DNA of 12,136 bases from JBEKZQ01 sp049509675 (GTDB lineage: Bacteria; Planctomycetota; Planctomycetia; Pirellulales; Thermoguttaceae). The notes beneath the pieces were generated by a model. The model was not told where the DNA came from and ran no database searches. It saw only the letters and a program-made list of their open reading frames with translations. Numbering within the stretch: the first letter of the stretch is position 1; the number at the start of each line of letters is the position of its first letter. The stretch covers positions 1 to 12,136 of the forward strand of contig JBEKZQ010000171.1 in assembly GCA_049509675.1 (NCBI GenBank), given 5' to 3'. Shown here one piece after another: positions 1-5,561 of this stretch. A program made the translations under genes and the position numbers.

Positions 1-1
1 A

Positions 2-94
2 CCGCTTTATCGAAAGCTGCTGGAAACCCGCGCGCCCAAGGAACTGCGAACTTACGGCCTCCTACCCCAAGCCACTATGAGCCACGCCGCCTAA
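2..94 (+). CDS. C-terminal end of an unrecognised protein (5' end outside window)
   Basis: An open frame enters from the left edge and stops at a TAA at 92-94, leaving about 30 codons. The residues are rich in Lys, Arg and Leu (for example KLLETRAPKELRTYGLL) and look like a normal protein tail rather than antisense noise, but I recognise no family. Its last 20 bases overlap the 3' end of the convergent small ORF at 75-281. With so little of the gene visible no function can be assigned, and it could equally be chance open frame. Confidence 0.4.
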   Translation, partial: PLYRKLLETRAPKELRTYGLLPQATMSHAA

Positions 95-281
95 ACGTAC
101 GCACCACGGAGATTATACTCTGCGCCTTCAGATACTCCTCACAGAGACGTTGTGCTTTCCTATAGTCACTCTTTTCTTCCGCAGCTCTAGCTTCCTGAAG
201 GACCGTCGTCTTCTCGCACAACGCAACATTGCAGCAAAAGCTCGCCGCGACGAGGCTAAGTACCAGGACGCTCCGAGACAT
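75..281 (-). CDS. Small secreted protein with a TPR-like helix pair, possibly truncated
   Basis: The product is 68 residues. Residues 1-22 look like a signal peptide: a short basic start (MSRS), a hydrophobic stretch, and a possible signal peptidase site after ALC. Residues 27-53 resemble the two helices of a single TPR motif (ARAAEEKSDYRKAQRLCEEY). The start is well supported: AAGGAG lies seven bases upstream of the ATG. After the helix pair the last 15 residues become basic and unlike a TPR, and the frame runs into the end of the convergent gene at 2-94. A TPR protein normally has several repeats, so this may be the 5' remnant of a longer exported protein whose 3' part was lost. It lies 63 bases downstream of aroF on the same strand with no clear terminator between, so it could be co-transcribed. 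Function unknown. Confidence 0.55.
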   Translation of the reverse strand: MSRSVLVLSLVAASFCCNVALCEKTTVLQEARAAEEKSDYRKAQRLCEEYLKAQSIISVVRTFRRRGS

Positions 282-344
282 CGAATCGCTCCTTGTATGA
301 AGACTGCGATTAACCGAGTGGCCGGACGCAACACAATCGCCGCA

Positions 345-1358
345 TTATATCATCCTTCCCACCGCCTCCGCCACCTTGCGGCACAACTGCACAAGTTCCT
401 CGAATTGGCGGAAGTCGAGCGATTGGTAGCCGTCGCTCAGCGCGGTTTCCGGGTCGGGATGGACTTCCACGATCAGGCCGTCGGCGCCGGCGGCCACCGC
501 GGCCGCGGCCATCCGCGGAACGAGGCTGGAATGGCCCGTGCCGTGGCTCGGATCGACCACCACCGGCAGGTGCGTCCGCTCGTGCAGGTAGGGCACCGAG
601 GCCAGCGCGAGCGTGAAGCGGGTGTGCGTTTCGAAGGTGCGGATGCCGCGCTCGCACAGCATGACGTTGGGATTGCCGGCGTTGAGCACGTATTCGGCGG
701 CCAGCAGCAGTTCGTCCATGGTGGCGCTGGCTCCGCGCTTGAGCAGCACCGGTTTGCCCGCCTCGCCCACCGCTTCCAAGAGGCGGTAGTTTTGCATGTT
801 GCGGGCGCCGATCTGCAAGACGTCGGCATAGCAGGCCACCAGCGCCACGTCCTCGGTGGCCAGGACTTCGGTCACGACGGCCAGTCCGGTCTCGGCGCGT
901 GCGGCGGCCAGGATCTCCAACCCCTCTTCCTTCAAGCCCTGGAAGCTATACGGGCTGGTGCGCGGCTTGAAGGCCCCGCCGCGCAGGGCCGTGGCCCCGG
1001 CGGCCTTCACGGCCCGGGCGGTCAGCAGCGTTTGCTCCTCGTTCTCGATGCAACACGGCCCGGCAATCATGCCCAGGTGGCAATTGCCTACGGTCAGGCT
1101 GCCGGCGCGGACGACCGTTGGCTCGGCCTTGACCTCGCGGCTGGCGACCTTGTAGGGGGCGAGGATGGGCACGACTTCGGCCACGCCCGGCCCGCTCTCC
1201 AACGATTGCCGGTATTCGTCGCGCTTCTCGCCGATGGCGGCGATTACCGTCCGTTCGGTGCCGTAGATCGGATGGGCTTTCAGGTCGAGTTGTTCGACGC
1301 GTCGGATCATGTGTTCGATCTCCTGGGGCGTGGCCCCTTTCTTCATCACCACAATCAT
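345..1358 (-). CDS. aroF: 3-deoxy-7-phosphoheptulonate (DAHP) synthase, type I-beta
   Basis: This 337-residue protein catalyses the first shikimate-pathway step, condensing phosphoenolpyruvate and erythrose 4-phosphate. Residues 1 to about 75 form the N-terminal ferredoxin-like domain (starting MIVVMKKGAT), which in the Thermotoga-type enzyme mediates feedback inhibition by aromatic amino acids. The rest is the TIM barrel. Visible motifs are AGPCCIE (99-105), RGGAFKPRTSPYSFQG (126-141), QIGARNMQN (182-190), LLKRGAS (205-211) and DPSHGTGH (269-276). Metal ligands expected for the family are in place: Cys102, His272, Glu298, Asp309. I chose the ATG at 1358 because it gives the family length and has AGGAGA about eight bases upstream. 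The frame is open upstream to 1559, but that stretch contains the terminator and hairpin and is leader, not protein. Expression appears controlled by an attenuator at 1445-1585. Confidence 0.96.
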   Translation of the reverse strand: MIVVMKKGATPQEIEHMIRRVEQLDLKAHPIYGTERTVIAAIGEKRDEYRQSLESGPGVAEVVPILAPYKVASREVKAEPTVVRAGSLTVGNCHLGMIAGPCCIENEEQTLLTARAVKAAGATALRGGAFKPRTSPYSFQGLKEEGLEILAAARAETGLAVVTEVLATEDVALVACYADVLQIGARNMQNYRLLEAVGEAGKPVLLKRGASATMDELLLAAEYVLNAGNPNVMLCERGIRTFETHTRFTLALASVPYLHERTHLPVVVDPSHGTGHSSLVPRMAAAAVAAGADGLIVEVHPDPETALSDGYQSLDFRQFEELVQLCRKVAEAVGRMI

Positions 1359-1383
1359 GGGAAAGTCTCCTGGGGAACAATGG

Positions 1384-1443
1384 GCTCTTTCGGTTCCAGG
1401 TGCGAGAACATTCCCCGCCGCCCGCACCTGGAACCGGAAGAGC
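1384..1443 (-). promoter_or_regulatory. Long hairpin between the attenuator and the aroF ribosome binding site
   Basis: Arms at 1384-1404 and 1423-1443 are complementary over 21 bases with one mismatch, enclosing an 18-base loop. In the aroF mRNA this hairpin follows the terminator U tract and ends 26 bases before the start codon. It has no U tail of its own, so it is not an obvious second terminator. Its loop contains GGGGAAUG, which could pair with UUCCCC just upstream of the AGGAG Shine-Dalgarno sequence, giving a possible pseudoknot. It might stabilise the mRNA 5' end, tune translation, or simply be an inserted palindrome. The structure is seen in the sequence; the role is inferred. Confidence 0.6.
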
Positions 1444-1444
1444 G

Positions 1445-1483
1445 AAAAAAAAAGCCCCGAGAACCGCGTAGGTCTCGGGGCTT
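1445..1483 (-). terminator. Intrinsic terminator (attenuator) upstream of aroF
   Basis: On the minus strand AAGCCCCGAGACC (1483-1471) is followed by a five-base loop, then GGTTCTCGGGGCTT with one bulged base, then a run of nine T. This is a textbook Rho-independent terminator with a strong GC stem. It stands between the aromatic leader ORF and aroF, so readthrough is needed for transcription of aroF from upstream. It also lies after the 1225-residue protein gene and would end that transcript. The flanking sequence on the plus strand supplies A rather than T after the stem, so it works only in the minus direction. Confidence 0.9.
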
Positions 1484-1510
1484 GGTCTTGTGTGGTTGTG
1501 TCTTGCGAGT

Positions 1511-1585
1511 CTACGCACCACCTCCGACCCCGAAATCTCGGGGGGTAAAGTAAAACCAATAATAGGTGGTGCGGCTGAAGCTCAT
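1511..1585 (-). CDS. Aromatic leader peptide of the aroF attenuator
   Basis: This 24-codon ORF runs from ATG at 1585 to TAG at 1511-1513. Residues 8-13 are YYWFYF, six aromatic residues in a row covering Tyr, Trp and Phe. They are encoded by TAT TAT TGG TTT TAC TTT, notably AT-rich in a GC-rich region. The peptide is preceded by MSFSRTT and ends with a Gly-rich tail (GVGGGA). The stop lies 27 bases before the terminator stem. No strong Shine-Dalgarno is visible before the ATG. The peptide itself probably has no function; its translation would sense charged aromatic tRNAs. It is analogous in layout to the pheA and trp leader peptides, but I know of no described example for DAHP synthase in this group. 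Confidence 0.8.
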   Translation of the reverse strand: MSFSRTTYYWFYFTPRDFGVGGGA

Positions 1586-1633
1586 GCTGGAAATATCGGC
1601 ACGCCGTGGCGGAAAGCCCGCGTTACTTTGCCA

Positions 1634-1662
1634 ATTGTCGCACGCCTTGCCAAGAAATGCAA
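1634..1662 (-). promoter_or_regulatory. Weak candidate promoter for the aroF leader transcript
   Basis: On the minus strand TTGCAT (1662-1657) and GACAAT (1639-1634) are 17 bases apart, matching the sigma-70 consensus at 3 and 4 of 6 positions. A start near 1627 would give about 40 untranslated bases before the leader ATG. TTGGCA at 1653-1648 is a better -35 box but has no good -10 partner. The leader could also be reached by readthrough from the upstream gene, so this is only a suggestion. Confidence 0.2.
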
Positions 1663-1671
1663 GGGGGCCAA

Positions 1672-4600
1672 TCACGGTTTTTCCGCCAGCAGGGCCTCCA
1701 ACGCCGTCTGCACCGGCTGCGATTGCAGCACCACCAGACACCGCGAAGGCGGATCGAACCACAGCACGCCGCTGCCGCCGGCATCGCTCCACGAGGCGGC
1801 CGCCAGCCGACCCTTGATCCGTTCGATCAGGGCCGCGGCGTCGGAACCCTTCTTCAACTGGCCGCCCACCGCGTAGAACTCCAGTTCCAGACGCGAGTCC
1901 AGCGCCTTGCGCGTGGTGACCTGGATCGTGGCGGCATCGACCATGCGGTAGGCCAGCCCTAGCGGTGCGAGCAGGCTGCTGAGCGCCGAGGCCAGCAACT
2001 GTTTCTGGGTCTTCAGCGTGCCGGTGGTGCTGTCGTCCATGCCGTCCGCAGCGAGCGCCGTCCAATCCACGAGCAGTTCCGCGCCGGTGGCCTTCTTTAG
2101 ACTGGCGAGGATCTCTGTCAGACGCGTCGCCTGGGGATAGTTGACCGTGACCGCCTGACCGAGCAACGGTCGGGCACGGTCCCAACGCGTGGAAACCGCA
2201 AACAGTTCGGGGTTCAGCCGGCTTCGCGTGGGCAGGCCGCGGGCGACGCGCAGCTTCTCGCAGAAGGCGATGATCTGGTAATGCACGTTGCCGGTCTGGA
2301 GGATCAGCAGCGCGCCGCCTTCGCAACGGATGGCGCCGCGGCCGCCGTTGGATTGCCAGCAGTCGGGGGCCACCAAGCGCTGGACCAGGGCGGCCAATTC
2401 GGCCAGGCGTTGGGCATCGCCGCCGGTAAGATCGGCTACGGTATAGCGCAACTGCTTGGGCAACTCGCGATGCTCGGCCGGACTGGTCACGAGGATGTGC
2501 CCGCTGTCCATCACGTACGCCAGCTTCCGGCCGGCAAGGATCGCCTCCAGCGACTTGCCCACCGTCTTGGCGGAGAGGTTCATGGTGATCGGATCGCGGA
2601 GCGAAACGCCCAATTCCTGCAGGGCGTCCGGATCGAAGGTGATCGGCACGTTGCCCAGGATGGCCAGCGGCGCGACGGCATCGACCAGTGGCGTGGCGGT
2701 GAAACTGAGTCCCGGGATGGGAGTGTTCAACCGGGCGGCAATCTTTGCTGCCACCGGCGGCACCGGCGCCGGCTTGCCGTGCTCTGCACCCGGCCCCGGA
2801 AGGGCCTCCGGCGCCGCGGCCTTGGCGACCGCCACGTCGGGCTTGCCCGCAGGCTTCGGATCCAGAACGGCCGCGGTCACGTCCGCCGGGCTGTTGATGG
2901 TCGCCAATTGCTCGATCACGTGCGGATCAATGTTCTTGGAGATGAAGCGGACCGATCCGTCGGCCATGCCGGCGAGCATGCCGTCGGCCTGGCCGCTGCC
3001 GAAACCGTCCGGCCCATTGACGTAAGGCGGCTGGGTCAACGCGCGCACGGTGGCATCACCGCCGGCGGCCCACGGCCCGCAACGCTCGCTGACGCCAAGG
3101 ATGGCGATGGCGTTGGCGGCCCCGCGGCGGATCTCCTCCGGGCGGATGCCGCGGTCGTAGCCGAAGACGCCCGCCCGCGGCTCCTCGGCCGCCAGCCGGG
3201 CTGCGTCGGGCCCCACGCCCGCCACGCCCACGTAATGCGTCACCGGAAAGCCCGCCTCGGTGGCCTGCGGACCGAGCACTGGGTTGACCACCTCGGGCAG
3301 CGCCCGCCGCGTGACCGGGCGGTTCTGCGGGCCGTTCCAGGAATAGCCGGTTTCCAATTGGCGATGCCAATCGGCATGGTCGTAGTACGGCAACATTTCC
3401 GCGATCCAACTGAGCCGGGTCTCGGGCGGCAGCAGCGCCCCGCCCGCCACGGCGACGGGAAAACGCCCCTCGGCCTTCTGGCGGCTGCCCAGCCCGGCCA
3501 GGAGCCGCTGATGGTTGGCCTGATCGACCGAAAGTGCCGCCGTCCGCCAATCGGCGCGGATCGCCGCCTGGCTGTCCATGCCGGCGGCGGCCACGTCCAG
3601 CGGGCTGTGATTCCAACTGATGCGGACGCGGACCGTCGCGTCGGCCACGTCGCAACGGGCCGTCGCCATGGCGGCCAGGCCCTCATCCAACAGAAGCTTG
3701 TATTGCTCGGCGGTTGCGGCGGTGATCTGCCCGGCCTGGAAGTTCGCCTTCAGCGTTTCCAACTGCTGCGGCAGCGCAGCCTTGACCGCCGGCAGGAGCT
3801 CTTCCACCGCCGCACGGACCTTGTCGGCGGCCGTCTCGCCTTCGCACGCCAAGGCCAACTCACTCCGCTGCGCCTGGCTCCAGCGGACCGCGCAACCGAG
3901 CCCTTCGGGAATCTCCCACAGGGTATGCCAGGCACGCTTCCCCGCCGGCCAGACATCGGCGAGCGCTATGGGCAGTTGCCAATGTGCAGCCCGAGCGGCG
4001 GCCAGATCCACCAGCAATGTTGCATCGGCGTCGGCGCCCAGCGCCTTCAACAACCGGTCCAGCGGAAGACTTTCCAGGTGGGACTCGGTCCTTGGGCCCA
4101 ACTGCCGCAATGACGTCTCGTCGCCGCTGACAATGGTCTGCCCGTCGACGATCACGAAAGGAGCAGACCAGGCGGCAGCCGGCAACCGCCGACAGACGAA
4201 TCGGGGCAGGCCCAGGTCGACGGCTTCACCGGCGGTCCGCAAGTCAGCCGTTTGGTGGCCGGGCTCCAGTTCCAGCACCACCACGCTGCGTTGCGGCCAG
4301 ATGTCCAGATCGGTCGAGGCCCAGGTCATGCGCTCGACGTTTTCCGACGCCAGGCCGAGACTTTGCAACAACGGCCCGACCGACTGCCGCCACGCCGGGG
4401 CGATCTCGTCGATGGCCCGGTTTGGCCGACCACTGCCTCTGAGGCGCGAGAGCCGCAGCGTAAAGATCAGTGCCGTGCGATCGGGGAGCCAGCGGCGATC
4501 CAGGCGCGCCGGCAACACGTGTTTCGCCGGTCCGGTTCCCGCGGTTGTTGGCGATGGCCGATCCGCTTCCGGCGCCTTCGGGACTACCGCCGCTGTCGGC

Positions 4601-5349
4601 GTCTCCGCCGGCTTGGGCGAGAGCAGCCTCCACGCCCCGACCACCAGGCCCATTCCGACCAACGGCGATGCGATCAAGACCGCCCAGCGGGCCCAGAGCG
4701 CGTGCGTCGGCGAAAGCTGGCTAAGGAGCCCGGCGCGTAAAGCGGGCTCTGCGGGGCTACGCGGAATTTCCCCCTCTCCCTCTGGGAGAGGGACCGCAAG
4801 CGGTGCCCGGGGTGAGGGCGCATGCACTGGAAACCGACTTATGATGGCCAATCGGCTCAATATCCCCCTCACCCCAACCCTCTCCCATCGCGTCGCAAGC
4901 GACGCGCGGGAGAGGGGGACCGGCAGTGCCTCAGCCGTCGATGGTGTTGGCACTGGGCGAACAACGTCCAACGTCGTAGCAGTGGCCGCCGAGCGGATCG
5001 CCGATTTTGAGCCCACCGCCGTCTTGGAGGGCGAAAGAGCCACCGGCGGGGCCGCCAACGGTTCCGCTCGACGCAGTCCCGAATCGCTGAGCGACAGCGG
5101 GGCCCGAGCAGCCGCCTGCTCCTTTTCGTTGGCGGGTGGACAGGCGGCCTGGTGGCTCGCGCCACTTTGCCCCAGGGAATCGGTCGTCTCACTGGTGACG
5201 GAATCGGGTGTCCACCCTTCGGGAGGGGTGATGTACACCATGCTCTGGCACTTCGGGCATTCCAAGATGGCCCCGATGACGTCGGCACTGCGGACCGCCA
5301 GCCGGGCACGACAAGTAGTGCAACTGATCGAGAACAGTGCCTTTTCCAC
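1672..5349 (-). CDS. Large membrane-anchored protein: zinc ribbon, TM helix, DUF1559-like region, two STN-like repeats
   Basis: The product is 1225 residues, starting at a GTG with AGGCGG five bases upstream. Residues 10-34 hold two Cys pairs (CTTC and CPKC), a zinc ribbon common at the N-termini of planctomycete membrane proteins. Residues 40-218 are a Pro/Ala/Ser-rich linker. Residues 219-241 form one membrane helix, placing the ribbon inside and the rest outside. Residues about 643-806 resemble the C-terminal part of DUF1559 proteins (LSWIAEMLPYYDHADWHRQL and GMADGSVRFIS). Residues about 873-957 resemble a secretin/TonB STN domain (FTATPLVDAVAPLAILGNVP, then LAYVMDSGHILVTS), and a second similar unit spans about 1066-1146 (TRLTEILASLKKATGAELLV). 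Residues 144-193 are encoded by an inserted palindromic repeat. No catalytic motif is seen and the function is unknown. A role in the cell envelope is inferred only from architecture. Confidence 0.9.
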   Translation of the reverse strand: MEKALFSISCTTCRARLAVRSADVIGAILECPKCQSMVYITPPEGWTPDSVTSETTDSLGQSGASHQAACPPANEKEQAAARAPLSLSDSGLRRAEPLAAPPVALSPSKTAVGSKSAIRSAATATTLDVVRPVPTPSTAEALPVPLSRASLATRWERVGVRGILSRLAIISRFPVHAPSPRAPLAVPLPEGEGEIPRSPAEPALRAGLLSQLSPTHALWARWAVLIASPLVGMGLVVGAWRLLSPKPAETPTAAVVPKAPEADRPSPTTAGTGPAKHVLPARLDRRWLPDRTALIFTLRLSRLRGSGRPNRAIDEIAPAWRQSVGPLLQSLGLASENVERMTWASTDLDIWPQRSVVVLELEPGHQTADLRTAGEAVDLGLPRFVCRRLPAAAWSAPFVIVDGQTIVSGDETSLRQLGPRTESHLESLPLDRLLKALGADADATLLVDLAAARAAHWQLPIALADVWPAGKRAWHTLWEIPEGLGCAVRWSQAQRSELALACEGETAADKVRAAVEELLPAVKAALPQQLETLKANFQAGQITAATAEQYKLLLDEGLAAMATARCDVADATVRVRISWNHSPLDVAAAGMDSQAAIRADWRTAALSVDQANHQRLLAGLGSRQKAEGRFPVAVAGGALLPPETRLSWIAEMLPYYDHADWHRQLETGYSWNGPQNRPVTRRALPEVVNPVLGPQATEAGFPVTHYVGVAGVGPDAARLAAEEPRAGVFGYDRGIRPEEIRRGAANAIAILGVSERCGPWAAGGDATVRALTQPPYVNGPDGFGSGQADGMLAGMADGSVRFISKNIDPHVIEQLATINSPADVTAAVLDPKPAGKPDVAVAKAAAPEALPGPGAEHGKPAPVPPVAAKIAARLNTPIPGLSFTATPLVDAVAPLAILGNVPITFDPDALQELGVSLRDPITMNLSAKTVGKSLEAILAGRKLAYVMDSGHILVTSPAEHRELPKQLRYTVADLTGGDAQRLAELAALVQRLVAPDCWQSNGGRGAIRCEGGALLILQTGNVHYQIIAFCEKLRVARGLPTRSRLNPELFAVSTRWDRARPLLGQAVTVNYPQATRLTEILASLKKATGAELLVDWTALAADGMDDSTTGTLKTQKQLLASALSSLLAPLGLAYRMVDAATIQVTTRKALDSRLELEFYAVGGQLKKGSDAAALIERIKGRLAAASWSDAGGSGVLWFDPPSRCLVVLQSQPVQTALEALLAEKP
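4770..4920. repeat. Composite palindromic repeat inserted in frame in a coding sequence
   Basis: Two hairpin units face each other. The first has CCCTCTCCC/GGGAGAGGG around TCT (4772-4792) followed by ACCGC-AA-GCGGT and GGTGAGGG. The second begins CCCTCACCCC (4866-4875) and has CCCTCTCCC (4878-4886) and GGGAGAGGG (4908-4916) around a perfect CGCGTCGC-AA-GCGACGCG hairpin. About 42 bases separate the two units. The whole block is open in the frame of the 1225-residue protein and encodes residues 144-193 of its linker. A shorter relative lies at 9513-9540. This looks like a REP/MITE-type mobile palindrome tolerated within a disordered linker. Confidence 0.8.
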
Positions 5350-5363
5350 AGTTCCGCCTGTGT

Positions 5364-5391
5364 TTTATGCCTGCGCCTTTGGGGCGGTCAG
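5364..5391 (-). promoter_or_regulatory. Candidate promoter of the zinc-ribbon protein gene
   Basis: On the minus strand CTGACC (5391-5386) and CATAAA (5369-5364) are 16 bases apart, each matching the sigma-70 consensus at 4 of 6 positions. The implied start is only some ten bases before the GTG, leaving a very short leader that still includes most of the AGGCGG ribosome binding site. The remainder of the divergent region 5392-5561 shows no convincing promoter for hisD. Confidence 0.25.
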
Positions 5392-5561
5392 CCGTGTTTT
5401 CCTACCCATAATTTTACGCCGCCGCGGGGTCCTTGTCATGCAGATTTGCCCGTTTTTGCTCCGAAGACAGCCCTTTTGCGGGAAATTCCGTAGCGGGGAC
5501 CATGCCTTGGGGCCTTCCGCTGATGACGCTTGGCGAACACAATGAGGGTTTGGGGGCAAGC

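Larger units (their letters stand above)
1445..1585 (-). promoter_or_regulatory. Predicted ribosome-mediated attenuator controlling aroF
   Basis: The region combines a leader ORF with six aromatic codons, alternative helices, and a terminator with a U tract. In the leader RNA, CGCACCACCT (1573-1564) pairs with AGGTGGTGCG (1523-1514), enclosing the aromatic codons, and CCCCGA (1543-1538) pairs with TCGGGG (1533-1528); together these form the 1:2 hairpin. The strand holding TCGGGG can instead pair with the terminator's 5' arm (GCCCCGAGA), giving an antiterminator of about nine pairs including wobbles. A second option pairs GCGTAG, spanning the leader stop, with CTACGC at the terminator loop. 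A ribosome stalled at the Tyr/Trp/Phe codons would cover the first CCCCGA and favour antitermination. A ribosome at the stop codon would mask TCGGGG and favour termination. The sequence elements are seen; the mechanism is inferred from the trp and phe operons. Confidence 0.75.

Noticed and set aside
1445..1483. Terminator serving only the upstream 1225-residue gene
   Set aside because: It would certainly end that transcript. However, it lies 190 bases after that gene, and the intervening aromatic leader ORF and alternative helices make attenuation the better explanation. A dual role is not excluded.
150..1553. Long open frame on the plus strand opposite aroF
   Set aside because: Its product is rich in His, Gly, Arg and Gln with no domain, the typical antisense image of a GC-rich gene. 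The minus strand here encodes a complete DAHP synthase with all its metal ligands.
1359..1559. N-terminal extension of aroF to an upstream start
   Set aside because: The extra 67 codons cross the terminator and the long hairpin and match no DAHP synthase domain. The ATG at 1358 has a good ribosome binding site and gives the family length.
2281..5545. Long open frames on the plus strand opposite the 1225-residue protein
   Set aside because: The frames at 2281-4113 and 3620-5545 are low-complexity Arg/Gly/Ala-rich shadows. The minus frame has a Cys-paired zinc ribbon, a membrane helix and recognisable domain-like segments.
5350..5561. Histidine leader peptide or T-box before hisD
   Set aside because: No short ORF with consecutive His codons, no terminator with a T run and no T-box-like motif could be found in the divergent intergenic region.
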